Positions 19,745 through 28,226 of a stretch of 64,000 bases of DNA are shown here, piece after piece. The position numbers and the translations under genes were made by a program. This stretch comes from Bacillus sp. T33-2. Its GTDB lineage: Bacteria; Bacillota; Bacilli; Bacillales; Cytobacillaceae. The stretch spans positions 1 through 64,000 of the forward strand of contig NZ_PGVB01000024.1 in assembly GCF_002860205.1 (NCBI RefSeq). The letters run 5' to 3'. The notes under the pieces were generated by a model. The model was not told where the DNA came from and made no database searches. It was given only the letters and a program-made list of their open reading frames with translations. Every line of letters begins with the position of its first letter. Position 1 is the stretch's first letter.

Positions 19745-19771
19745 CAGAATGCCAGGTGCATTCTGTTTTTT
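19744..19771 (+). terminator. cinA terminator
   Basis: ACAGAATGC (19744-19752) pairs with GCATTCTGT (19758-19766), loop CAGGT, followed by TTTTT. Confidence 0.85.
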
Positions 19772-19864
19772 ATTGTCCATTGCTTGTGTACTGACTCGGA
19801 TGGATCAACCTAGGCTCTCCACAATCTAAGCTTGAAAAAAGGAAACATTCCCTAAAGTACACGA

Positions 19865-20168
19865 TGGATAAAACGGAAAATTGTCCATCACAAGGTGTAA
19901 GATGGACAAAACAGCCGGGGCGAAAGGGAAAATTGTCCATCACAAGGTGTATGATGGACAAAACAGCCAGGGCGACAGGGCATATTGTCCATCATAAGGT
20001 GTATGATGGACAAAACAGCCGGGGCGAAAGGGAAAATTGTCCATCATAAGGTGTATGATGGACAAAACTGGCAGGGCGAAAGGGAAAATTGTCCATCATA
20101 AGGTGTATGATGGACAAAACTGGCAGGACGAAAGGGAAAGTTGTCCATCTAAAGGTGTATGGCGGACT
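19865..20168. repeat. 52-bp tandem repeat array of hairpin units
   Basis: Six starts of TTGTCCAT occur at 19881, 19933, 19985, 20037, 20089 and 20141, an exact 52-bp period, with a partial unit before the first and decay in the last. In the central copies the unit is a perfect 12-bp stem (TTGTCCATCATA / TATGATGGACAA) with loop AGGTG, plus a 23-nt linker rich in GGGGCGAAAGGG. Stem mismatches appear only in edge copies. The unit length is not a multiple of three and no consistent ribosome binding site exists, so it is not coding. Confidence 0.95.
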
Positions 20169-20401
20169 AATAGAAAAGGCCGTCCTTCCAAAATGGTGTT
20201 GAACACTAAAATACTTCCGTGATGATAGACCACTAATTATGGTGAAGAACCCCCGATTATTTTCACTGCAAAAATGATGCATGAAATGATAAGATTCAGA
20301 CAATGAAACAGAACTGGATTTTTGGAAGGTATTTCTGGGTAAATTGCCAGTAATCAAGGGATAAAAACGGATTTTCAACCGGATATATGATTCAAAAAAA
20401 A
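20169..20401. other. Non-coding stretch between repeat array and recA promoter
   Basis: I see no gene, terminator or further repeat copies here. The sequence is AT-richer than the array. The recA regulatory region begins at 20402. Confidence 0.5.
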
Positions 20402-20415
20402 CGAATGAATGTTCG
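20402..20415. promoter_or_regulatory. LexA (SOS) box of recA
   Basis: CGAATGAATGTTCG matches the Bacillus SOS box CGAACRNRYGTTYG at all defined positions but one. It lies directly upstream of the recA -35 element. Confidence 0.85.
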
Positions 20416-20424
20416 ACTTTTTGC

Positions 20425-20453
20425 TCGACAAATAGGTAGAAAAAAGGTATATT
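20425..20453 (+). promoter_or_regulatory. recA promoter
   Basis: TCGACA (20425-20430), a 17-bp spacer and TATATT (20448-20453). It sits just after the SOS box and about 75 bp before the recA start. Confidence 0.7.
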
Positions 20454-20528
20454 AATAATAGGTTTTGAGCAAGGACCAGCGAGCCGGGTGATTATGCACC
20501 TTGACCGCTTAAAAAGGAGGAATATTGA

Positions 20529-21566
20529 TTGAGTGACCGTCAGGCGGCCTTAGAAATGGCATTGAAACAAATAGAAAAGCAATTTGGCAAGGGATCCATC
20601 ATGAAGCTGGGTGAGCAAACGGACCGGAAAATTTCCACCGTTCCAAGCGGTTCCCTCGCACTGGATGCGGCCCTTGGAATTGGCGGCTATCCGCGTGGCC
20701 GGGTTATCGAAATTTACGGCCCTGAAAGCTCAGGTAAAACAACTGTCGCATTGCACGCGATCGCAGAAGTCCAGTCAGCAGGCGGACAAGCAGCGTTTAT
20801 TGACGCGGAGCATGCCCTCGACCCGGTTTACGCACAGAAGCTGGGAGTAAACATTGATGAACTGTTGCTTTCCCAGCCGGATACAGGCGAGCAGGCGCTT
20901 GAGATCGCAGAAGCGCTTGTCCGCAGCGGCGCGGTGGAAATCATCGTCATCGACTCTGTAGCGGCACTTGTGCCAAAGGCTGAAATCGAAGGTGAAATGG
21001 GAGACTCCCACGTCGGTTTGCAGGCGCGTTTAATGTCACAGGCGCTGCGTAAATTGTCAGGGGCAATCAACAAATCAAAAACCATCGCGATCTTCATCAA
21101 CCAGATCCGCGAGAAGGTCGGAGTTATGTTCGGAAACCCAGAGACAACTCCAGGAGGACGCGCGCTTAAGTTCTACTCAAGCGTACGCCTTGAAGTCCGC
21201 CGTGCGGAAACATTGAAGCAGGGCAATGACATGGTCGGAAACAAGACAAAAATTAAAGTCGTGAAAAACAAGGTAGCTCCTCCATTCCGTACAGCCGAAG
21301 TCGACATCATGTACGGAGAGGGAATTTCCAAAGAAGGCGAAACGATCGACATGGGCGCGGAGTTGGATATTGTGCAAAAGAGCGGGTCATGGTACTCCTA
21401 CAATGAAGAGCGCCTTGGACAGGGCCGTGAAAACGCAAAGCTCTTCTTAAAGGAAAACCCATCCATTCGTCTTGAAATCCAAAAGAAAATCCGTGAGCAT
21501 TATGGTCTTGACGAGGAAAAAATCGCTCCTGAAGAGGAAGACCAGGAAGAATTGCTTCTCGACTAA
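20529..21566 (+). CDS. recA: Recombinase RecA
   Basis: A 345-residue RecA: forms filaments on single-stranded DNA, catalyses strand exchange and triggers LexA self-cleavage. Walker A GPESSGKT is at 64-71; [12 protein letters not shown] forms Walker B; loop L2 and the subunit interface are intact, and the acidic tail is typical. The start is TTG, with AAAAAGGAGG (20511-20520) 8 nt upstream, giving the family-standard [22 protein letters not shown]. Its promoter carries one SOS box. A terminator follows. Confidence 0.98.
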   Translation: MSDRQAALEMALKQIEKQFGKGSIMKLGEQTDRKISTVPSGSLALDAALGIGGYPRGRVIEIYGPESSGKTTVALHAIAEVQSAGGQAAFIDAEHALDPVYAQKLGVNIDELLLSQPDTGEQALEIAEALVRSGAVEIIVIDSVAALVPKAEIEGEMGDSHVGLQARLMSQALRKLSGAINKSKTIAIFINQIREKVGVMFGNPETTPGGRALKFYSSVRLEVRRAETLKQGNDMVGNKTKIKVVKNKVAPPFRTAEVDIMYGEGISKEGETIDMGAELDIVQKSGSWYSYNEERLGQGRENAKLFLKENPSIRLEIQKKIREHYGLDEEKIAPEEEDQEELLLD

Positions 21567-21570
21567 CCGC

Positions 21571-21613
21571 CAATTTCACATCTGTTATATAATTGGCAAT
21601 TTCACATCTGTTA
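21571..21613. repeat. 17-bp direct repeat after recA
   Basis: CAATTTCACATCTGTTA occurs at 21571-21587 and again at 21597-21613. GCCAATT/AATTGGC around the first copy also forms an inverted repeat. It lies between the recA stop and its terminator. Confidence 0.8.
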
Positions 21614-21620
21614 AACATTT

Positions 21621-21651
21621 AAAGCAAAGCCCGCCGCGGCTTTGCTTTTTT
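21621..21651 (+). terminator. recA terminator
   Basis: AAAGCAAAGCC (21621-21631) pairs with GGCTTTGCTTT (21638-21648), loop CGCCGC, followed by more T. Confidence 0.85.
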
Positions 21652-21733
21652 GAAATGGCGAATCACGATCAAACCAATTTTAAGGCGATTCTGGTGCGAA
21701 AACGAGTGGACACAGATGAAAAAGGACTTACCC

Positions 21734-21762
21734 TTGACAATAAATTTTGCCAGCCTTACAAT
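21734..21762 (+). promoter_or_regulatory. rny promoter
   Basis: A perfect -35 TTGACA (21734-21739), a 17-bp spacer and TACAAT (21757-21762). It leaves a leader of about 130 nt before rny. Confidence 0.75.
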
Positions 21763-21901
21763 TAAACATGTATATTTTACATTTTTTTCGTAATATAGAC
21801 GTTTAAAAGCCTTAGGGCTGTATATTGAATTTTGCAATGTACATGCCGACACTTTAAAAAAAATGTAACAAAAAAGTTCATAGCAAGAGGAGGTGAAAAT
21901 G

Positions 21902-23461
21902 ATGGAATTTTCAATTATCATCTCCATTTTGCTTGGTCTAATCGTCGGTGCAGTTGTTGGCTATTTGATTCGTAAATCCATTGCAGAAGCAAAGATAGCA
22001 GGAGCGAAAAATGCGGCTCAGCAAATTCTTGAAGACGGAAAGCGCGACGCCGAAGCATTGAAAAAAGAAGCCCTGCTGGAAGCAAAGGATGAAATTCACA
22101 AGCTTCGCACAGAAGCTGAACGTGAGGTTCGTGAACGAAGAAATGAACTGCAAAAACAAGAAAATCGTTTAATGCAAAGAGAAGAGAATCTCGACCGGAA
22201 AGACGAAACGTTAAATAAACGCGAAGTTCTTCTTGAGAAAAAGGACGATTCTCTAAATCAAAGACAACAGCATATTGAACAGATGGAAAGCAAAGTGGAC
22301 GAGATGGTACGAACACAGCAGGCTGAGCTGGAACGCATCTCGGGCTTAACACGCGATGAGGCAAAATCCATCATTTTAGAGCGTATTGAGCAAGAATTGG
22401 CTCATGATATTGCTTTAATGATTAAAGAAAACGAGAACAGGGCAAAAGAAGAAGCGGATAAAAAAGCGAAAGAAGTTCTTTCACTTGCCATCCAGCGTTG
22501 TGCGGCCGACCATGTGGCCGAGACGACTGTTTCAGTTGTCAACCTTCCAAATGATGAAATGAAAGGACGCATCATTGGCCGTGAAGGACGCAACATCCGT
22601 ACTCTCGAAACGTTAACAGGGATTGACCTCATTATTGATGACACACCGGAAGCAGTGATCCTGTCCGGTTTTGACCCAATCCGCCGTGAAACAGCCCGTT
22701 TAGCTCTGGATAAGCTTGTACAGGACGGACGCATTCATCCGGCCCGCATTGAAGAAATGGTAGAAAAAGCGCGGCGCGAAGTTGATGAACACATCCGTGA
22801 GGTTGGCGAACAAACCACCTTTGAAGTCGGTGTTCATGGATTGCATCCAGATCTGATCAAAATTCTAGGGCGCTTGAAGTATCGTACAAGCTACGGCCAG
22901 AATGTTTTGAAACATTCAATGGAGGTTGCCCAGCTATCCGGCTTGCTGGCAGCTGAACTGGGTGAAGACGAAACATTAGCGCGCCGTGCAGGGCTTCTGC
23001 ACGATATTGGGAAAGCGATTGACCATGAGGTTGAAGGAAGCCATGTCGAAATCGGTGTGGAGCTTGCCACTAAATACCGCGAGCATCCTGTAGTGGTCAA
23101 CAGTATTGCTTCCCATCATGGTGACTCGGAACCTACTTCAATCATTGCTGTTCTTGTTGCAGCTGCTGACGCCCTGTCAGCGGCAAGGCCTGGAGCACGC
23201 AGTGAAGCACTTGAAAACTATATTCGCCGCCTTGAAAGACTGGAAGAAATTTCAGAATCGTATGAGGGCGTCGAAAAATCGTTTGCCATTCAAGCGGGTC
23301 GAGAAATTCGTATTATGGTTAGACCTGACCAAATTGATGATTTGCAGGCTCATCGTCTTGCACGTGATATCCGTAAGAAAATCGAGGAAGAGCTCGACTA
23401 TCCTGGCCATATTAAGGTCACGGTCATCCGTGAAACAAGAGCAGTTGAATACGCAAAATAA
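21902..23461 (+). CDS. rny: Ribonuclease Y
   Basis: The membrane-anchored endonuclease that initiates bulk mRNA decay. About 519 residues: one N-terminal membrane helix (3-24), a long coiled coil (about 30-200), a KH RNA-binding domain ([20 protein letters not shown]), and an HD domain with [10 protein letters not shown] and [10 protein letters not shown], then IASHHGD. GAGGAGG (21887-21893) precedes two adjacent ATG codons (21899 and 21902); either could serve, and 21902 has the better spacing. It has its own promoter and terminator. Confidence 0.96.
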   Translation: MEFSIIISILLGLIVGAVVGYLIRKSIAEAKIAGAKNAAQQILEDGKRDAEALKKEALLEAKDEIHKLRTEAEREVRERRNELQKQENRLMQREENLDRKDETLNKREVLLEKKDDSLNQRQQHIEQMESKVDEMVRTQQAELERISGLTRDEAKSIILERIEQELAHDIALMIKENENRAKEEADKKAKEVLSLAIQRCAADHVAETTVSVVNLPNDEMKGRIIGREGRNIRTLETLTGIDLIIDDTPEAVILSGFDPIRRETARLALDKLVQDGRIHPARIEEMVEKARREVDEHIREVGEQTTFEVGVHGLHPDLIKILGRLKYRTSYGQNVLKHSMEVAQLSGLLAAELGEDETLARRAGLLHDIGKAIDHEVEGSHVEIGVELATKYREHPVVVNSIASHHGDSEPTSIIAVLVAAADALSAARPGARSEALENYIRRLERLEEISESYEGVEKSFAIQAGREIRIMVRPDQIDDLQAHRLARDIRKKIEEELDYPGHIKVTVIRETRAVEYAK

Positions 23462-23487
23462 GCGGTGCAGAAATGCACCGCTTTTTC
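23461..23487 (+). terminator. rny terminator
   Basis: AGCGGTGCA (23461-23469) pairs with TGCACCGCT (23474-23482), loop GAAA, followed by T. The stop codon's last base starts the stem. Confidence 0.85.
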
Positions 23488-23504
23488 AATGGCATCAGAG
23501 AATG

Positions 23505-23513
23505 TGGTAAAAT
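23505..23513 (+). promoter_or_regulatory. Candidate extended -10 promoter of ymdB
   Basis: TGGTAAAAT is an extended -10 (TGn + TAAAAT), 37 bp ahead of ymdB. I see no good -35. Confidence 0.35.
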
Positions 23514-23549
23514 CTAGTTAGAAGATTTCGTTAGGAGAAAGGGAAACAG

Positions 23550-24346
23550 ATGAAAATTTTATTTATAGGCGATGTTGTCGGATCACCCGGCCGGGATTTA
23601 GTAAAAGAATATGTGCCTAGGCTGAAAGACAAGTACCGTCCTACGGTGACGATTATCAATGGTGAAAATGCCGCCAGCGGCAAAGGCATCAACGAAAAAA
23701 TATACCGCAGTTTCCTTGAGGCCGGTGCGCAGGCAGTCACGCTTGGAAACCACGCGTGGGATAAACGGGAAATTTTTGAATTCATCGAGGATGCAAAATA
23801 TCTCGTACGGCCGGCAAATTACCCAAATGAAGTGCCGGGAAAAGGGATTGTTTATTTAAGGGTGAACCAGGATGAAGTCGCCGTCATTAATCTGCAGGGA
23901 CGTACCTTCCTCCCGCCGATCGATTGCCCGTTTAGAAAAGCGGATGAGCTGATTGAGGAGGCAAGCAAAAGAACTTCGATTATTTTTGTTGATTTCCATG
24001 CCGAAGCAACAAGTGAAAAATTGGCGATGGGCTGGTATCTGGATGGCCGTGTCTCGGCAGTGGTGGGCACCCATACACATGTCCAGACTTCCGATGAGCG
24101 CATTTTGCCGGGCGGCACCGCTATATTACCGATGCCGGGATGACGGGCCCTTATGACGGAATTTTAGGCGTGGAGAGAGAGGCAGTATTGAAGCGGTTCA
24201 TGACAAGCCTTCCGGTCAGATTCGAAGTCCCAGCCGAAGGCCGTGGGCAGTTAAATGGAGTTGTCATCGACCTGGACAAAAAAACAGGGAAAGCAAAGAA
24301 GATCCAGCGCATAACGATCAATGAAGACCATCCTTTTTATTCATGA
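23550..24346 (+). pseudogene. ymdB: YmdB-like phosphodiesterase, frameshifted as read
   Basis: YmdB is a calcineurin-like 2',3'-cyclic nucleotide phosphodiesterase that influences biofilm and motility decisions in B. subtilis. The first frame (23550-24143) is intact through Ala191 and contains the usual metal-ligand segments (FIGDVVGSPGRD, INGENAA, LGNHAWD, DFHAEATSE, VGTHTHVQT). It then reads six wrong residues and stops. The family continuation (YITD-GMTGPYDGILGVERE onward) is in another frame from 24123 to 24346. Adding one T after 24122 would restore a 265-residue protein of normal length. The break lies past the active site but removes the C-terminal 74 residues. Either a true one-base deletion or an assembly error. 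Confidence 0.88.
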
Positions 24347-24492
24347 TATATAAGCATCTCGCCTATTTTCCCGTTTTTTTTGAAACAAGCCGGGCATATG
24401 TGTGTTCCAACGTGAATATAGTAGCAGTGGAACGACTATCCTGGAGGCTCAGGCTGAATTCAGGATCGGGATAAAATAAGGAGGAGCTAGGA

Positions 24493-24753
24493 ATGGAAAT
24501 ATTAAAAGTTTCAGCAAAATCTAATCCTAATTCTGTAGCAGGTGCGCTTGCTGGAGTTCTGCGGGAAAGAGGCTCGGCAGAAATCCAGGCGATTGGTGCA
24601 GGTGCATTGAACCAGGCCGTGAAGGCAGTAGCGATTGCACGAGGGTTTGTAGCGCCTAGCGGAGTGGATTTAATTTGCATCCCGGCATTTACGGATATTC
24701 TGATTGATGGGGAAGAACGCACCGCCATCAAGCTGATCGTTGAACCGCGGTAG
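24493..24753 (+). CDS. spoVS: Stage V sporulation protein S
   Basis: An 86-residue, highly conserved Alba-like protein (MEILKVSAKSNPNSVAGALAGV start; RGFVAPSGVDLICIPAF) required for normal septation and coat assembly during sporulation. AAGGAGGAG is upstream. It follows ymdB as in most Bacillaceae. I looked for a sigma-H promoter in the 146-bp gap but found none I would defend. Two terminators follow. Confidence 0.96.
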   Translation: MEILKVSAKSNPNSVAGALAGVLRERGSAEIQAIGAGALNQAVKAVAIARGFVAPSGVDLICIPAFTDILIDGEERTAIKLIVEPR

Positions 24754-24790
24754 GATTCGGACACGGGAATGGTTCCATTTATTAAGAATC

Positions 24791-24828
24791 AGCTGGCCGG
24801 GTATAACAGTATATGGCCAGCTTTAAAA
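24791..24828 (+). terminator. First hairpin after spoVS
   Basis: AGCTGGCC (24791-24798) pairs with GGCCAGCT (24815-24822), followed by TTAAAAA. The T tract is poor, so termination would be weak. Confidence 0.5.
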
Positions 24829-24837
24829 ATGAAAATT

Positions 24838-24873
24838 GCCTGTTTGCAGCTTTTGTGCAAGCAGGCTCTTTTT
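24838..24873 (+). terminator. spoVS terminator
   Basis: An 11-bp stem (24838-24848 with 24856-24866, one G-T pair), loop GCTTTTG, followed by TCTTTTTT. Confidence 0.8.
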
Positions 24874-25160
24874 TATGCTAAGAGGGCCTCGGTGATGAAA
24901 GCCTGGTTTTTACAAAACCTAAAGCATGGCAACTAAGCTTCAGGGTAATGTAAAACGAATAAAAATATTATTCTAATATACCACTAAAGGCAACAAACTG
25001 AGAAAAAGAACTTTGTATAACCGGTCCAGGATAATTTGCAAATTCAAGGATATTACTGGGTTGAAAGTGTGCAAGCCCATTCGGCGCCATTTAAATTACC
25101 TATAATATTTTAATATTGAAAAAAATATTCATATTTTTGTCACTATTTGAGCAGAAAGGG
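24874..25160. other. Long AT-rich gap before korA
   Basis: No gene, repeat or stable hairpin is evident in this stretch. It separates spoVS from the korA promoter. Its length leaves room for upstream activator sites, but I recognise none. Confidence 0.5.
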
Positions 25161-25189
25161 TTGCATTTTCGACTCTATAGGTCTAGAAT
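25161..25189 (+). promoter_or_regulatory. Candidate korAB promoter
   Basis: TTGCAT (25161-25166), a 17-bp spacer and TAGAAT (25184-25189). It lies about 150 bp before korA, so the leader would be long. Confidence 0.5.
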
Positions 25190-25337
25190 TGTAAGCGTTT
25201 AGTACCCTCCAATTGTTCAGTTTTGGCCGGTTTCGATTGTGAAAACTTGTTAAAAAACGAATGGCTGGAAAAGTGCTATACTTCACAATGAACCGTTTTT
25301 ACATATTTCTTGAATGTAACTAAAGGGGTGTAAAGAG

Positions 25338-27074
25338 ATGATCAATCAACTTTCATGGAAAGTTGGCGGACAGCAAGGAGAGGGAATAGAAAGTACCGGG
25401 GAAATTTTTTCAATCGCTTTGAACAGGCTGGGCTATTACCTGTATGGGTACCGCCATTTTTCATCCCGTATCAAGGGCGGCCACACGAATAACAAGATCC
25501 GCGTCAGCACTACCCAGGTCCGGTCCATTTCGGATGATTTAGATATTTTAGTAGCGTTCGACCAGGAAACAATTGATGTTAACTATAAAGAGTTGAATGA
25601 CCATGGCGTCATCATTGGCGACGCAAAATTCAGCCCTAAACAGCCGGAAGATACGAAAGCCAACTTGTATGCGGTTCCATTTACCGATATAGCTTCCGAA
25701 CTAGGAACATCCCTTATGAAGAACATGGTTGCGATTGGAGCAACCAGTGCAGTACTAGATTTGGATATTACTGTTTTTGAAGAGGTCGTCCAGGAAATAT
25801 TCGGGCGAAAAGGCCAGCAAGTGGTCGATAAGAATATGGAAGCCATCAAAGCTGGCTATGATTATATGAAAGAAAAACTGGGCGGCTCGATCCAGACGAT
25901 GCAGCTCGAAAAAGCGGACGGGCAAAAGCGTTTGTTCATGATTGGCAATGACGCAATTGCATTGGGCGCCCTCGCAGGCGGATGCCGCTTTATGGCAGCG
26001 TACCCGATAACACCCGCTTCTGAAATAATGGAATATTTAATCAAAAAGCTTCCGGCGCTTGGCGGAACGGTCATCCAGACAGAAGATGAGATTGCTGCTG
26101 TCACAATGGCGATCGGCGCCAACTACGGGGGGGTCAGGGCTATAACTGCATCTGCCGGGCCAGGACTTTCGCTAAAAATGGAAGCAATCGGCTTATCCGG
26201 AATTACCGAAACGCCGCTTGTCATTGTTGACACTCAGCGTGGCGGCCCTTCAACAGGCTTGCCGACAAAGCAGGAACAATCAGATTTGATGGCCATGATT
26301 TACGGAACACACGGTGAAATCCCGAAAATCGTCATGGCACCAAGCACCGTGCAGGAAGCATTTTACGATACTGCGGAAGCATTTAACCTGGCCGAAGAAT
26401 ACCAGTGCCCGGTTATCATCCTGTCTGACCTGCAGCTGTCCCTCGGAAAGCAAACCGTTGAGCCGCTTGAATTTGACAAAGTGGAAATCCGCCGTGGAAA
26501 ACTGCAGACAGGCGAGCTTCCTGAAATAGAGGCCAAGGGCTATTTCAAGCGGTATGAAGTAACTGAAGACGGCGTTTCACCACGGGTCATCCCCGGCATG
26601 AAAAATGGCATCCACCATGTAACAGGGGTTGAGCATGACGAGACAGGAAAACCGTCTGAATCTGCTGCAAACCGTATTGCCCAGATGGATAAGCGTTTCC
26701 GGAAAGTGAGCCATATCAAGTTTGACACTCCGGTTTACAAGAACGCTCCCCACGAGGATGCCGACTTGCTAATCGTTGGTTTTAACTCCACAAGAGGCGC
26801 GATTGAAGAAGCAATGCAGCGCTTGGAACAGGACGGGCTAAAAGTGAACCATGCACATGTGCGCCTTATCCATCCATTCCCGGCCGACGAATTGCTGCCG
26901 CTTGTGAAATCTGCCAAAAGAATCGCTGTCATTGAAAACAATGCAACTGGCCAGCTGGCGAATATTATGAAGATGAACGTCGGCCATGCAGAAAAGGTTT
27001 ATAAAATCTTGAAGTATGACGGAAATCCGTTCCTGCCGCACGAAATCCACACCAAATGCAAGGAGTTGTTCTAA
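25338..27074 (+). CDS. korA: 2-oxoacid:ferredoxin oxidoreductase, alpha subunit
   Basis: A 578-residue fused gamma-alpha subunit of a 2-oxoglutarate/2-oxoacid:ferredoxin oxidoreductase, which oxidatively decarboxylates 2-oxoacids to acyl-CoA and reduces ferredoxin. The N-terminal gamma domain (about 1-185) has GGQQGEGIESTGE. The alpha domain follows, with GGCRFMAAYPITPASEIMEYL and EDEIAAVTMAIGANYGGVRA (substrate/TPP face). The GGHTN motif is in the gamma part. It is immediately followed by korB with no gap, and the pair shares a terminator. The exact 2-oxoacid cannot be told from sequence. Confidence 0.92.
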   Translation: MINQLSWKVGGQQGEGIESTGEIFSIALNRLGYYLYGYRHFSSRIKGGHTNNKIRVSTTQVRSISDDLDILVAFDQETIDVNYKELNDHGVIIGDAKFSPKQPEDTKANLYAVPFTDIASELGTSLMKNMVAIGATSAVLDLDITVFEEVVQEIFGRKGQQVVDKNMEAIKAGYDYMKEKLGGSIQTMQLEKADGQKRLFMIGNDAIALGALAGGCRFMAAYPITPASEIMEYLIKKLPALGGTVIQTEDEIAAVTMAIGANYGGVRAITASAGPGLSLKMEAIGLSGITETPLVIVDTQRGGPSTGLPTKQEQSDLMAMIYGTHGEIPKIVMAPSTVQEAFYDTAEAFNLAEEYQCPVIILSDLQLSLGKQTVEPLEFDKVEIRRGKLQTGELPEIEAKGYFKRYEVTEDGVSPRVIPGMKNGIHHVTGVEHDETGKPSESAANRIAQMDKRFRKVSHIKFDTPVYKNAPHEDADLLIVGFNSTRGAIEEAMQRLEQDGLKVNHAHVRLIHPFPADELLPLVKSAKRIAVIENNATGQLANIMKMNVGHAEKVYKILKYDGNPFLPHEIHTKCKELF

Positions 27075-27941
27075 ATGGCCACTTTTAAAGAGTTTCGTAA
27101 TAATGTAAAGCCTAACTGGTGTCCAGGCTGCGGCGACTTCTCTGTACAGGCGGCAATGCAGCGTGCAGCAGCGAATGTTGGACTCGAGCCTGAGCAGTTG
27201 GCTGTTGTTTCTGGTATCGGCTGTTCCGGCCGTATTTCCGGATATATTAATTCATATGGCTTCCACGGGATTCATGGCCGTGCCCTTCCAATTGCACAGG
27301 GAGTGAAAATGGCTAACCGTGATTTAACTGTCATTGCATCAGGCGGTGACGGTGACGGCTTTGCGATCGGGATGGGACATACAATCCACGCAATCCGCAG
27401 GAATATCGACATCACCTACATCGTCATGGATAACCAGATATACGGGTTGACTAAAGGACAAACCTCTCCGCGTTCAGCGGCGGGCTTCAAAACAAAGTCA
27501 ACACCACAGGGCTCCATCGAGCAGGCCATATCACCAATGGAAATGGCACTCACAGCAGGTGCAACCTTTGTAGCCCAAAGCTTTTCAACAGACCTGAAGG
27601 ACTTGACTGCTTTAATAGAGGCAGGAATCAGGCACAAGGGCTTCTCCCTTATCAATGTTTTCAGTCCTTGTGTAACTTACAACAAGGTTAACACATATGA
27701 TTGGTTCAAGGAGAACCTTACGAAATTGAGCGATGTTCAAGGGTATGATTCTTCCAGCCGTGAAATGGCCATGCAGACTTTGATGAAGCATGACGGGCTT
27801 GTGACAGGCCTGATTTACCAAAATACTGAGCGCCTGTCCTATCAGGAGCTGGTCAACGGATATTCAGACACGCCGCTTGCACATGCTGATTTAAAACTGG
27901 ACCAGGAACACTTCGACAAATTGGTCGCTGAATTCATGTAA
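27075..27941 (+). CDS. korB: 2-oxoacid:ferredoxin oxidoreductase, beta subunit
   Basis: A 288-residue thiamine-diphosphate and [4Fe-4S] subunit that pairs with KorA. The N-terminal NWCPGCGDF supplies Cys16 and Cys19; GIGCSG and FSPCVTYN supply further cysteines. The TPP/Mg motif is GGDGDGFAIGMGH followed by VMDNQIYGLTKGQTSPRS. The start codon directly follows the korA stop. No ferredoxin domain is fused, so an external ferredoxin is needed; the closest candidate in this window is the polyferredoxin at 34627-35540. Confidence 0.93.
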   Translation: MATFKEFRNNVKPNWCPGCGDFSVQAAMQRAAANVGLEPEQLAVVSGIGCSGRISGYINSYGFHGIHGRALPIAQGVKMANRDLTVIASGGDGDGFAIGMGHTIHAIRRNIDITYIVMDNQIYGLTKGQTSPRSAAGFKTKSTPQGSIEQAISPMEMALTAGATFVAQSFSTDLKDLTALIEAGIRHKGFSLINVFSPCVTYNKVNTYDWFKENLTKLSDVQGYDSSSREMAMQTLMKHDGLVTGLIYQNTERLSYQELVNGYSDTPLAHADLKLDQEHFDKLVAEFM

Positions 27942-27947
27942 TAGTCC

Positions 27948-27977
27948 AAAACCCCAATCCCAGGTTGGGGTTTTTTG
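27948..27977 (+). terminator. korAB terminator
   Basis: AAAACCCCAA (27948-27957) pairs with TTGGGGTTTT (27965-27974), loop TCCCAGG. Confidence 0.88.
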
Positions 27978-28226
27978 GTTTAGAAAAGAAAAAAAGCGCA
28001 TTATCGTGACCGGAATCACATCCGGATCTGTGTTTGTTCGTATAAAATATTACTTTGCAGCAGCCCCCTTTAATGGCCAACAACTCTTTCATTCCAACGG
28101 TTTCTATTGTTTTCGCTCATTCTTGGCTTTATACTATAATAATGTGCATATGCAATTGTACAAACGAACCTATAACGATAAAATCGACTTAAAAAACTGT
28201 TTATTCCGAATGAAAGGGGAATTTTC

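Noticed and set aside
19865-20168. CRISPR array
   Set aside because: The period is regular, but the linkers between hairpins are nearly identical to each other, not unique spacers, and no cas gene is in the window.
19864-20378. Coding sequences within the 52-bp array on both strands
   Set aside because: The unit length is 1 modulo 3, so frames rotate through the array; ribosome binding sites are missing and the predicted peptides are repeat artefacts.
24100-24150. Programmed ribosomal frameshift in ymdB
   Set aside because: No slippery heptamer, downstream stem or internal ribosome binding site stimulates a shift; a one-base deletion explains it more simply.
24347-24492. A sigma-H promoter for spoVS
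   Set aside because: Expected from B. subtilis, but I found no adequately spaced AGGAWWT and GAAT elements in this gap.
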